From Saprospiraceae bacterium (lineage in GTDB: Bacteria > Bacteroidota > Bacteroidia > Chitinophagales > Saprospiraceae), in contig JAIBCG010000011.1 in the NCBI GenBank assembly GCA_019694295.1, positions 1 to 57,251 on the forward strand: DNA of 57,251 nt. Reading direction: 5' to 3'. A model generated the notes under the pieces. That model worked only from the letters and a program-made list of their open reading frames with translations. It had not been told where the DNA came from and did no database searches. Positions 8,717 through 16,949 of the stretch are shown here, piece after piece. The position numbers and the translations under genes were made by a program. Each line of letters opens with the position of its first letter. The stretch's first letter is position 1.

Positions 8717-9250
8717 ATGGATTTCAAATTAAGGCCATGGGAAATGGCGGATCTGAATAGTCTGGTCAAATATGCCAACAACAGCAATATATCGAAGTAC
8801 CTGACTGACAGATTCCCGTTTCCCTATACCGAAGCAGATGGCCGGACATTCATATCCTTTGCGTCAGCTGCAAAGCCGATACACGTATTTGCCATTGAAA
8901 TTAACCATGAAGCGGCAGGAGGTATCGGCATACATCCTCAACAAGATATTTTTCAGAAAAATGCCGAACTCGGCTACTGGTTGGCTGAGCCATTCTGGGG
9001 AAATGGTATAATAAGTAAAGCAATCGTGCAGATCATGGATATTGCCTTTACAGAGTTTGACATAGAAAGATTATTTGCAAGGCCATTTGGTAATAATATA
9101 GCATCACAAAAAGTACTTGAAAAAAACAATTTCAGACTGGAAGCCAGGTTTGAAAAAACGATATTCAAAAACGGTGAATACCAGGACGAACTCGTGTATG
9201 CCTACAGAAGAGAAATGTGGGAAAAAGCCAAGGTGATACAACAAAGCTAA
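8717..9250 (+). CDS. GNAT family N-acetyltransferase (RimJ/RimL-like)
   Basis: A 177-residue cytoplasmic acetyltransferase of the GNAT fold. The order is that of RimJ/RimL-type enzymes: LRPWEMADLNSLVKYANN, then AELGYWLAEPFWGNGIISKA, where the acetyl-CoA-binding segment is expected, then FARPFGNNIASQKVLEKNNF near the C terminus. The acceptor cannot be told; relatives acetylate ribosomal-protein N termini, amino acids or antibiotics. It follows the protease stop by 49 nt with no promoter-like motif between, so it is probably read through from the protease promoter. Confidence 0.87.
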   Translation: MDFKLRPWEMADLNSLVKYANNSNISKYLTDRFPFPYTEADGRTFISFASAAKPIHVFAIEINHEAAGGIGIHPQQDIFQKNAELGYWLAEPFWGNGIISKAIVQIMDIAFTEFDIERLFARPFGNNIASQKVLEKNNFRLEARFEKTIFKNGEYQDELVYAYRREMWEKAKVIQQS

Positions 9251-9587
9251 AAAATAAGATTTTTACTGTTGAAAAATTATCTTTGCCGCCCAAGACAAAT
9301 CTTATCAGATATAAAAAACTTTTTCACGCTTGAAAGAAGCGAATATTTAGGAAGAAAATTTTCCAATACGGAGGGAACCGGATAATTGGATGAAAGCAAT
9401 TAACATTTTGTACTCGTGTAGCCAATTTCCACTCAAAAAAATGAAGAAGACATATTAGCTGGGGCATAATTTGTACAAATGCCAAGCAGAAATGTGTCAT
9501 ACCACTTCCCTATCGCAAGTTTGACAAAAATGTGACGAGTTTTATTTATCTGTGAAATATTTTTGCGGCAATCAAACTAAGTACAAC
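9251..9587 (+). other. 337-nt intergenic region with an orphan -7 element
   Basis: No coding frame is convincing. A TAnnTTTG match, TATCTTTG, lies at 9278-9285, about 300 nt before the next gene, and a second one (9558-9565) serves that gene. Between them are two small inverted repeats: CGCTT/AAGCG around GAAAG near 9328-9342, and GGAA..TTCC near 9350-9364. A short non-coding transcript or long leader is possible. I see no known riboswitch pattern. Confidence 0.3.
9558..9565 (+). promoter_or_regulatory. Bacteroidota -7 element before the TolB-like/M28 pair
   Basis: TATTTTTG matches TAnnTTTG exactly and lies 22 nt before the GTG at 9588. It falls just after an in-frame upstream GTG (9552), which is therefore unlikely to be used. 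Confidence 0.5.
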
Positions 9588-10631
9588 GTGAAACCTTATC
9601 TTACTATCCTTATGTTCGTTTTGTGCCGGACACTCATTGCACAAACATCTGAAAGTAAACACCTGCGCAACATCACACAACTCACCAACGGAGGTGACAA
9701 TGCCGAAGCCTACTGGAGCTTTGACGGAAAATCTCTCGCTTTCCAAAGCAACAACAAAGCCTGGGGACTGGAATGCGATCAGATATTTAGCCTCAACATC
9801 AAAAAAGCTAAAAAGAACATCAAGCTCAAGCCACAGATGATTAGTACCGGTAAAGGCCGTACTACCTGCTCGTATTACATGCCCGACAATAAACACATCT
9901 TGTATGCCTCTACGCATCTCGGTGGCGACAAATGCCCTGCCGACCCACCTAAAGGCGGGAAATATCTCTGGGGAATATTTGACAGCTACGACATTTTTGT
10001 AGCCGACATCAAGGGGAATATCGTCAAACAACTTACCCATTCACCCAAATATGATGCCGAAGCAACAGTCTCTCCAAAAGGTGATAAAATCGTGTTCACC
10101 AGCACACGCAGCGGTGATCTCGAACTTTGGACAATGGACATCGACGGTTCAAACCAAAAACAAATAACACACGAACTCGGTTATGATGGAGGAGCTTTCT
10201 TCTCACCGGATGGTACCAAGTTAGTTTTCAGGTCTTCTAGGCCAAAAACTCCGGAAGAAATCAAGGAATACAAAGATTACCTTGCACAAGGTTTAGTAGC
10301 ACCGACCAATATGGAAATTTATACTTGTAATGTGGACGGCTCTGATTTGAGACAAATCACTCATTTGGGTAAAGCTAACTGGGCGCCCTTTTATCACCCG
10401 GGTGGCAAGAAGATATTGTTTTCGAGTAACCATGCCTCCAAAAAAGGTTATGACTTCCAGATCTATATGATCAACGAAGATGGTACAGGTCTTGAACAAA
10501 TAACCACAGAGAGCGTCTTCAATTCGTTCCCGATGTTTTCACCGGACGGCAAAAAACTCGTATTCTCATCTAACCGTAATAACGGGGGCGGACATGACAC
10601 CAATTTATTCATCGCAGACTGGGTTGACTAA
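9588..10631 (+). CDS. Exported TolB-like / PD40 beta-propeller protein
   Basis: A 347-residue exported beta-propeller. Starting at the GTG at 9588 gives MKPYLTILMFVLCRTLIAQ, a good signal peptide. The mature part has repeated PD40 blades such as VSPKGDKIVFTSTRSG, FSPDGTKLVFRSSR and FSPDGKKLVFSSNRNN, as in the TolB C-terminal domain. It lacks the TolB N-terminal domain and is shorter than TolB, so it is not the Tol-Pal component. The stop codon overlaps the ATG of the M28 peptidase by 1 nt (10631), which implies translational coupling and a shared role, perhaps as a substrate-handling partner of that peptidase. Confidence 0.85.
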   Translation: MKPYLTILMFVLCRTLIAQTSESKHLRNITQLTNGGDNAEAYWSFDGKSLAFQSNNKAWGLECDQIFSLNIKKAKKNIKLKPQMISTGKGRTTCSYYMPDNKHILYASTHLGGDKCPADPPKGGKYLWGIFDSYDIFVADIKGNIVKQLTHSPKYDAEATVSPKGDKIVFTSTRSGDLELWTMDIDGSNQKQITHELGYDGGAFFSPDGTKLVFRSSRPKTPEEIKEYKDYLAQGLVAPTNMEIYTCNVDGSDLRQITHLGKANWAPFYHPGGKKILFSSNHASKKGYDFQIYMINEDGTGLEQITTESVFNSFPMFSPDGKKLVFSSNRNNGGGHDTNLFIADWVD

Positions 10632-11872
10632 TGAAAAACTTACTATCTAACATCATCGTGCCACTGTGTTTAATCCTAGGGCTAAGTGGAAATGTCATAG
10701 CGCAGAATATCAGCAAATCGAATATCCGCAAGCACATTGAGTACCTTGCCTCAGACGAACTCGAAGGGCGCGCACCGGGCACTAAAGGCGAACAGCTGGC
10801 TATTGACTATATTGCATCTTATTTCTCCAAACTGGCACTAAAACCAGCCGGCACCGACGGCTACCGACAACAATTTGACTACAAATACCATACTAATCCA
10901 CATGACACGACCGGTACCAATGCTGTACAGAAAAAAGGCAGCAATGTGTTAGGTTTTCTTGATAACGGAGCGCCTTACACCATCGTCGTAGGCGGCCATT
11001 TCGACCACCTCGGCAAGGGACACCATGGTTCGGCTTTGGATAAAGGCGACGAAATACACAATGGTGCAGACGACAATGCATCAGGTACTGCCGGTGTTAT
11101 CGAACTCGCAAAGTTTTTTACCGAAAACGGCATACAGGAGCAAAACAATTTTTTGTTCATCTGTTTTTCAGCTGAGGAAGACGGTCTTGTGGGCTCCAAA
11201 CATTTCACCAATACTCCTACGGTCGATATTGGCAAAATTAATTTTATGGTCAATATGGATATGATCGGAAGACTCAATCCGGATACCCGGAAGTTACTTG
11301 TATATGGAATAGGTACGAGTCCGCATTTTACGGGATTGATTGACACTACAGACGGTCGGTTTAAATACGTAATCGATTCATCAGGTGTAGGGCCTACCGA
11401 CCATACTTCGTTTTACTTGAAAGACATACCGGTACTCAGTTTCTTCACCGGGCAGCACAGCGATTATCACAAGGCAAGCGATGATATAGAAAAAATTAAT
11501 TTTGACGGCGAGGTTGATATTTTAAAATTCATTGCATCCACTATCCTAAAACTTGACGGTAAAGGCAAACTCCCGTTTACGCCTACCAAACAAAAACAGC
11601 AAGAAACCAGATCGAAGTACAAGGTTTCTCTTGGTATAATGCCCGACTATACCGCTGATGTTGCCGGGCTTCGGATAGATGCAGTCGTAGATGGCAAACC
11701 AGCCCAAAAAGCAGGCATGGCAGCAGGTGACATCATCGAAGCAATGGACGGCAAACAAATAAAGGATGTCTATGACTATATGAACCAACTGGCTTCATAC
11801 AAAGCCGGTGATACTGCAAAAGTTAGAATCAAACGGGGTAAGGAAAGTCTTGAAATAAACGTCACATTTTAA
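10631..11872 (+). CDS. Exported M28 family metallopeptidase with C-terminal PDZ domain
   Basis: A 413-residue zinc aminopeptidase of family M28, with a signal peptide (to about residue 24, IAQ). All metal-site motifs are present: GGHFDHLG (His123), GADDNASGT (near 149), FSAEEDGLVGS (near 187), NMDMIGRL (near 212) and DYHKASDDIEKI (near 283). A PDZ domain follows (about 325-413) with VDGKPAQKAGMAAGDIIEAMDGK. This M28-PDZ layout is common in exported Bacteroidota peptidases. It overlaps the TolB-like gene by 1 nt and lies about 2 kb from the tricorn-like protease, so the block could cut polypeptides and then trim the products. Confidence 0.93.
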   Translation: MKNLLSNIIVPLCLILGLSGNVIAQNISKSNIRKHIEYLASDELEGRAPGTKGEQLAIDYIASYFSKLALKPAGTDGYRQQFDYKYHTNPHDTTGTNAVQKKGSNVLGFLDNGAPYTIVVGGHFDHLGKGHHGSALDKGDEIHNGADDNASGTAGVIELAKFFTENGIQEQNNFLFICFSAEEDGLVGSKHFTNTPTVDIGKINFMVNMDMIGRLNPDTRKLLVYGIGTSPHFTGLIDTTDGRFKYVIDSSGVGPTDHTSFYLKDIPVLSFFTGQHSDYHKASDDIEKINFDGEVDILKFIASTILKLDGKGKLPFTPTKQKQQETRSKYKVSLGIMPDYTADVAGLRIDAVVDGKPAQKAGMAAGDIIEAMDGKQIKDVYDYMNQLASYKAGDTAKVRIKRGKESLEINVTF

Positions 11873-11885
11873 CTATAAAGCAACA

Positions 11886-14804
11886 TTACCCACCTGCATA
11901 CTCATAAAGGATTTCGACCGGATGTACTGCTTGTCGTCCGGTTCCATCCTTTATCTGGTGGCGGCAGCTATCACCTGATGCTGCAATTACTACATCATCT
12001 GTCTGTTTGTTAATGGCAGGAAATAATACAAGGCTGCCTATCTTCATGCTTATCTGGTAATGTTCTTTTTCGTAACCAAAACTGCCGGCCATACCACAAC
12101 AACCGCTCGGTATAATCTCTACTTGCGCCCCGGGTGCTGCACTCAGCAGCCATGCTGCCTTACCGGCATCACTCAATGATTTTTGATGACAATGTGCGTG
12201 ATACATTATTTTTGAAGAGAATGCCTTCCAGCCCGAAGTATCAACATTCCCATTGCACAACAAATCATACAGATATTCTTCAATGAGAAAAACCCTTTTC
12301 GCAAGTTCGGTGGCTTTTTTCTTGTTTTGTGTACTTACCAAGTCAGGATATTCGTCGCGAAATATCAGCATGGCACCGGGTTCTATACCTGTTATGGGAA
12401 TGTCCTTCAATCTGTCCTCTGACAAAAGCTGCACATTGAAGTCAGCCAGCTTTCTTGCCTCGTTGAGGAAACCCTTTGACACTTGACTTCTTCCGCTAGG
12501 TTTGTTCGGCAACATGATAACAAATACTCCGAGGCGATTAAGCAATTTTACAGCCTTACGGCCAATGTAAGCATCATACAAATCGGTAAATTCATCGCAG
12601 AAAAAAATCACTTTCCCTTTTGGCTCACCATTTATTTCTTGTTTGTAATCTTTAAACCACTGACGCAACCCCTTTTTATATACTAGAGGAAAAGTTCTTT
12701 GTGGTGCAATACCCAACATTCGCTTAATGATATTTGAAAGTGGACTTTTATTCAGGATAAAATTGGTAATACCCGCCATTGGTCTCAGTCGGGCGTTTAT
12801 TATATCATTATTGGCGAATATTCTGCTTCTGAATGATGGGCCATTAAGTTTTTGCACCTGATACTGATATTCCGATTTCAGGCGCGACATATCTACATTC
12901 GACGGGCATTCTGTTGTACAGCCTTTGCATTGTATGCACAGATCCATTACTTCGGCAAGTTCAGGATGTTCTATACCTTTTCCATCGGGGCGTTGCGATA
13001 TAAATTCCCGCAGGGCATTGGCCCTCCCTCTGGTCGAATGCTGTTCATCGAGTGTTGCCTGATAACTCGGGCACATGGTTCCTCCGGCAAAAGGCAGCTT
13101 ACGGCAGTCACCGGACCCGGTACATTTTTCAGCTGTATTGAAAAAACCATTTTCATTACCAAAATCAAAAGCTGTTTTGAGTGTAGTAGAATGGTGTTTT
13201 ACCTGATGCCTCAGATCTGTATCAATAGGGAATGCATCTACGATTTTCCCCGGGTTAAAAATATTTTGCGGATCCCAAGTGTGCTTTATTTCCCTTATAA
13301 GCTGATAATTTTTCTGACCAATCATCAGTGGGATATATTCTGCACGCACTCGTCCGTCGCCATGTTCACCACTGAGTGATCCTTTGAATTTCTTGACAAG
13401 TTCAGCAGACGAACGCGTTATTTTCTTAAACAAATCGATTCCGGATTTTGTAGCAAGGTTTATTTTGGGTTTCAGATGCAACTCGCCATCACCTGCATGT
13501 GCATAGTACACCGGATCTTGTCCGTAACCATGCATCATTTGTTCAAATTCTCGAATATATGCCGGCAGATCTTCAACATCAACGGCTGTGTCTTCTATAC
13601 AGTTAATGGCTTCGTCACCTTCGAGGTTGGCAAGTAGCCCAAGCCCGGCTGCTCTCAGAGCCCATGCTTTGGCTGCTTCCTTGCCATGCAGTATGATGTT
13701 GGCATAGCTCAGATTATTTTTTTCGAGTACACTTACTATTTCTCTGGCAAGTAGTTCGGCCTTTTCGGTTGTTTCTGCCCGCTGTTCTATGATTAGTATA
13801 GCAGCCGGCTCACCTACAACAAATGAGCGGAGTGGTGTAAACGAAGGTGTACCATAGGTACATTTCAGAATGTTGTCATCCATAAGTTCACAGGCGAACG
13901 GCTTCAACTTCATTACCTCGACTGTGGCATCCATTGCTTTGTGTATGGAATCGAAATGTGCACAAACCAGCGCATCGCAAGGCGGTGGCACCAGTACAAG
14001 GTTTACTTTAAGTTCGGTAGTAAAGGCAAGCGTTCCTTCCGATCCGCAGAGAATTTTTGACAGATTAAAAGCTTCCCCTCCTTGTGTAAAAACCTCACTT
14101 CTGAGCAAGACATCTACTGCATATCCTGTATTTCGCCTATTGATGGATTCCTTCGGAAATTCTCTGAAAACTTCTTCGCGAACTTGATTATCGGATAATT
14201 TTTCTGCAAGATGCCGGTATATTTTTCCTTCAAGATTGTCTTGATGTGTTTTTTGGTAAAATTCTTCAGCGGACAACGGCTTTGCGTGGAATGCTGATCC
14301 ATCGCTCAGGAAACCTTTCATTTCCAGGACGTGGTCACGTGTCGTACCGAATGCAACTGAAGTAGAGCCACAACTGTTATTGCCGGCCATGCCACCTATC
14401 ATTGCACGGTTGGAAGTTGAAGTATTAGGACCAAACATCAGCCCTGCCAGTTTTAGTACATGGTTGAGCTCATCCCGTATGACGCCCGGTTGTACTCTTG
14501 CCCAGCGCTCAGTTTCATTAATTTCAATGATTTTGTTGAAATATTTTGAAGTGTCCACCACGATGCCTTCACCAACACACTGTCCTGCCAGCGATGTGCC
14601 GGCAGTTCTTGGAATAAGGCCAATATTGTGCGTCCGGGCTAAATTGATGAGTAGCCCGATATCTTCTTGTGTCTGTGGTATAGCTACGGCAAGCGGCAGT
14701 TGCCTGTAGATAGAGCCGTCTGTAGCATACAGCGCCCTGAGTTTTGCAGACCAGTGCAATTCTCCCGTGAGTTTTTCATTCAGTGCTTTCAGCGAATTTT
14801 CCAT
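11886..14804 (-). CDS. FAD-linked oxidase / Fe-S dehydrogenase fusion (D-lactate or D-2-hydroxyacid dehydrogenase type)
   Basis: A 972-residue fusion of an FAD_binding_4 oxidase and a GlpC-like iron-sulfur module. The N-terminal half has the FAD-binding segment PRTAGTSLAGQCVGEGIVVD and then GGMAGNNSCGS, followed by the FAD-oxidase C-terminal domain with YYAHAGDGELHLKP and SGEHGDGRVR. The Fe-S half has CTGSGDCRK...MCPSYQAT and CIQCKGCTTECPSNVDM, the ligands of two 4Fe-4S clusters. The C-terminal CCG-type domain has HAHCHQKSL and SGCCGMAGSFGYEKEHY. Relatives (YdiJ, D-lactate and D-2-hydroxyglutarate dehydrogenases) pass electrons from 2-hydroxyacids to the respiratory chain; the substrate is not decided by sequence. 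Third gene of the lysS run, 66 nt after the DUF3127 gene. Confidence 0.92.
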   Translation of the reverse strand: MENSLKALNEKLTGELHWSAKLRALYATDGSIYRQLPLAVAIPQTQEDIGLLINLARTHNIGLIPRTAGTSLAGQCVGEGIVVDTSKYFNKIIEINETERWARVQPGVIRDELNHVLKLAGLMFGPNTSTSNRAMIGGMAGNNSCGSTSVAFGTTRDHVLEMKGFLSDGSAFHAKPLSAEEFYQKTHQDNLEGKIYRHLAEKLSDNQVREEVFREFPKESINRRNTGYAVDVLLRSEVFTQGGEAFNLSKILCGSEGTLAFTTELKVNLVLVPPPCDALVCAHFDSIHKAMDATVEVMKLKPFACELMDDNILKCTYGTPSFTPLRSFVVGEPAAILIIEQRAETTEKAELLAREIVSVLEKNNLSYANIILHGKEAAKAWALRAAGLGLLANLEGDEAINCIEDTAVDVEDLPAYIREFEQMMHGYGQDPVYYAHAGDGELHLKPKINLATKSGIDLFKKITRSSAELVKKFKGSLSGEHGDGRVRAEYIPLMIGQKNYQLIREIKHTWDPQNIFNPGKIVDAFPIDTDLRHQVKHHSTTLKTAFDFGNENGFFNTAEKCTGSGDCRKLPFAGGTMCPSYQATLDEQHSTRGRANALREFISQRPDGKGIEHPELAEVMDLCIQCKGCTTECPSNVDMSRLKSEYQYQVQKLNGPSFRSRIFANNDIINARLRPMAGITNFILNKSPLSNIIKRMLGIAPQRTFPLVYKKGLRQWFKDYKQEINGEPKGKVIFFCDEFTDLYDAYIGRKAVKLLNRLGVFVIMLPNKPSGRSQVSKGFLNEARKLADFNVQLLSEDRLKDIPITGIEPGAMLIFRDEYPDLVSTQNKKKATELAKRVFLIEEYLYDLLCNGNVDTSGWKAFSSKIMYHAHCHQKSLSDAGKAAWLLSAAPGAQVEIIPSGCCGMAGSFGYEKEHYQISMKIGSLVLFPAINKQTDDVVIAASGDSCRHQIKDGTGRQAVHPVEILYEYAGG

Positions 14805-14870
14805 TGCGCTTGAAAGTTAAGAAAAAAGCTTGAGCTTATGTTGTTTGGGCAATTTTTCTTCAAAAAATTT

Positions 14871-15227
14871 TCAGAAAGGAAGGTCGTCATCTTCTCCAGA
14901 GCCAAAATCAGCCGGTGGTGGCATATCTGCGGCCTGTGCCTGACCAGGTGCATCAGCAGAGTCAATGTTTCTGTCTATGCGCCATGCTTTTACATCGGTG
15001 TACCATTTGCCGTTAAACTCTCTGCTTTCTACATCGAAATGTACTGTCAGCATCTCGTCCTGCTTGATAGCAAACTGATTTACTTTATCACCCCATAGGT
15101 TGAAGCAAACTTTCTTAGGATAGGTATCAAGGGTTTCGAGTACATAATCCTGTTTTTGCCAGGGACCGTTCTTCCCTTCTCCAGTCTGTATTGGTAATAT
15201 GTGAATGATTCTACCTTTAAGTTCCAT
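14871..15227 (-). CDS. DUF3127 protein with SSB-like acidic C-terminal tip
   Basis: A 118-residue protein matching the Bacteroidota family DUF3127, of predicted OB-fold type. Conserved segments include ELKGRIIHILPIQTGEGKNGPW, FNLWGDKVNQ and GKWYTDVKAWRI. The C terminus is a flexible Ala/Pro stretch ending GSGEDDDLPF. This closely resembles the acidic tip of single-stranded DNA-binding protein (DDDIPF), which recruits repair and replication partners. That resemblance is seen directly; binding of ssDNA or of SSB partners is inference. It sits 19 nt after lysS and is probably co-transcribed with it. It is not SSB itself, since the core does not match. Confidence 0.85.
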   Translation of the reverse strand: MELKGRIIHILPIQTGEGKNGPWQKQDYVLETLDTYPKKVCFNLWGDKVNQFAIKQDEMLTVHFDVESREFNGKWYTDVKAWRIDRNIDSADAPGQAQAADMPPPADFGSGEDDDLPF

Positions 15228-15246
15228 GATTATTATATTATTTATA

Positions 15247-16791
15247 TTAATTTTCTTGTTTTGGTTTCATTTGCGGAAAGAATAACACTTCCTGTATAGA
15301 TTGCTGGTTAGTCAAAAGCATGGCGAGACGGTCGATACCGATACCGATACCGGAGGTTGGCGGCATTCCGTACTCAAGAGCCCGTAGGAAATCATGATCG
15401 ATAAACATGGCTTCATCATCACCGCGTTCCATCAACTGTGCCTGTTCTTCGAACCTCATTCTCTGGTCTATCGGATCGTTCAACTCGCTATAGGCATTGG
15501 CTACTTCTTTTCCATTCACCATCAGTTCGAAACGCTCCACCAAGCCTGGTTTGCTTCGGTGCTTTTTAGTAAGTGGGCTCATTTCTTCCGGATAATCGAT
15601 GATAAATGTAGGCTGAATGAAGTTCTTTTCACATTTTTCGCTGAATATTTCATCAATAAGTTTACCCACGCCCATGGATTCATCTGTAGGAATGTTCAGT
15701 TTTTTGCAAACATCTCTCAGGGCAGTTTCATCCATTCCGTTAACGTCAAACCCGGTATATTCCTTGATGGCGTCATAAAGTGCTATTCGTTTGTACGGTG
15801 CTTTGAAACTGATGATATTGTTGCCTACCGGCAAATCTGTTGTACCATTGGATGCCAGAGCAACTTTTTCGAGTAGCTTTTCTGTAAAATCCATCATCCA
15901 GAAATAATCTTTGTAGGCAACGTAGAATTCGAGAACCGTAAACTCCGGATTGTGTGTTCTATCCATACCTTCATTCCTGAAATTTCTCGAAAATTCATAC
16001 ACAAAATCAAATCCGCCTACTATCAGCCTTTTCAGATAAAGTTCATTAGCGATACGAAGATAAAACGGAACATCAAGCGCATTGTGGTGAGTAATAAATG
16101 GCCTGGCAGCTGCCCCACCCGGAATGTTCTGCAACACAGGAGTATCTACTTCGATGCCACCGTGTTCGTTCAAATATTCTCTGATGGCATTCACCATTTT
16201 TGTCCTTTTAAGGAATACCTCCTTCACACCCTGATTGACCGTCAGATCAACATAACGCTGTCTGTAACGAAACTCCGGGTCACTTACCGCGTCAAAGACA
16301 TTCCCTTCAGCATCGGTTTTGACTACCGGAAGCGGTTTGAGGGATTTTGAAAGCAATGTAAAAGAAGTGACGTGAATGGTAGTTTCACCTGTTTTTGTTT
16401 TGAATGCAAATCCTTTGACACCAATATAATCACCAATGTCAAGCAATTTTTTAATAAGCTGATCGAAAAAAGTATAATCATCATTTTCAGACAATTCCTC
16501 GCGGCGAAGGTAGAGCTGAATACGGCCATCAGCATCCTGAATATTCATAAACATGGCCTTACCGGCTTCGCGCATATTCATCAGGCGCCCGGCCAGACAG
16601 ACATCCTGGAAGTTGAGGCGGTTCTTGGTACCATCTTCCAGAATTTCTTCTTTGTAATTTTCTTTTATTTCAGAAGACAAATGTGTCACCGGATATAATG
16701 CTGCCGGATAAGGGTCAATACCCAGTTCACGGATTTTATCAAGTGATTCACGTCTTAGTATTTCCTGTTCAGTAAGTTCGTTATGACCCAT
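15247..16791 (-). CDS. lysS: Lysyl-tRNA synthetase, class II
   Basis: A 514-residue class II lysyl-tRNA synthetase, which charges tRNA-Lys. The N-terminal OB anticodon-binding domain has VCLAGRLMNMREAGKAMFMN. The catalytic domain carries motif 2, FRNEGMDRTHNPEFTVLEFY, and motif 3, GIGIGIDRLAMLLTNQ. GNNIISFKAPYKRI and the lysine-site segment PLTKKHRSKPGLVERFE are also recognisable. Length is normal. A -7 element (16820-16827) lies 28 nt upstream of the ATG. It is the first gene of a probable run with the DUF3127 and FAD/Fe-S genes. Confidence 0.97.
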   Translation of the reverse strand: MGHNELTEQEILRRESLDKIRELGIDPYPAALYPVTHLSSEIKENYKEEILEDGTKNRLNFQDVCLAGRLMNMREAGKAMFMNIQDADGRIQLYLRREELSENDDYTFFDQLIKKLLDIGDYIGVKGFAFKTKTGETTIHVTSFTLLSKSLKPLPVVKTDAEGNVFDAVSDPEFRYRQRYVDLTVNQGVKEVFLKRTKMVNAIREYLNEHGGIEVDTPVLQNIPGGAAARPFITHHNALDVPFYLRIANELYLKRLIVGGFDFVYEFSRNFRNEGMDRTHNPEFTVLEFYVAYKDYFWMMDFTEKLLEKVALASNGTTDLPVGNNIISFKAPYKRIALYDAIKEYTGFDVNGMDETALRDVCKKLNIPTDESMGVGKLIDEIFSEKCEKNFIQPTFIIDYPEEMSPLTKKHRSKPGLVERFELMVNGKEVANAYSELNDPIDQRMRFEEQAQLMERGDDEAMFIDHDFLRALEYGMPPTSGIGIGIDRLAMLLTNQQSIQEVLFFPQMKPKQEN

Positions 16792-16819
16792 GCAATATTG
16801 TTTGTAAGAATAATGGCTG

Positions 16820-16827
16820 CAAAATTA
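16820..16827 (-). promoter_or_regulatory. Bacteroidota -7 element before lysS
   Basis: On the minus strand this reads TAATTTTG, an exact TAnnTTTG match, 28 nt before the lysS ATG. No clear -33 TTG was found at the expected spacing. Confidence 0.5.
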
Positions 16828-16920
16828 GGCTTTGTTTTAATAAATTTAAAGGTAAATAGAGAAACAAATTGTAATAACAATTTAACTGACCAATTCATAC
16901 AACGAATTTGGCTATTGTAG

Positions 16921-16928
16921 TACCTTTA
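16921..16928 (+). promoter_or_regulatory. Probable -7 element before the giant adhesin
   Basis: TACCTTTA matches TAnnTTTG in all but the last base and lies 21 nt before the ATG at 16950, the spacing seen at other starts here. Confidence 0.35.
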
Positions 16929-16949
16929 TGACTGCAAACATAACTATCT

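Noticed and set aside
9588..10631. TolB of the Tol-Pal system
   Set aside because: It lacks the TolB N-terminal domain and the tol/pal gene context; only the propeller repeats match.
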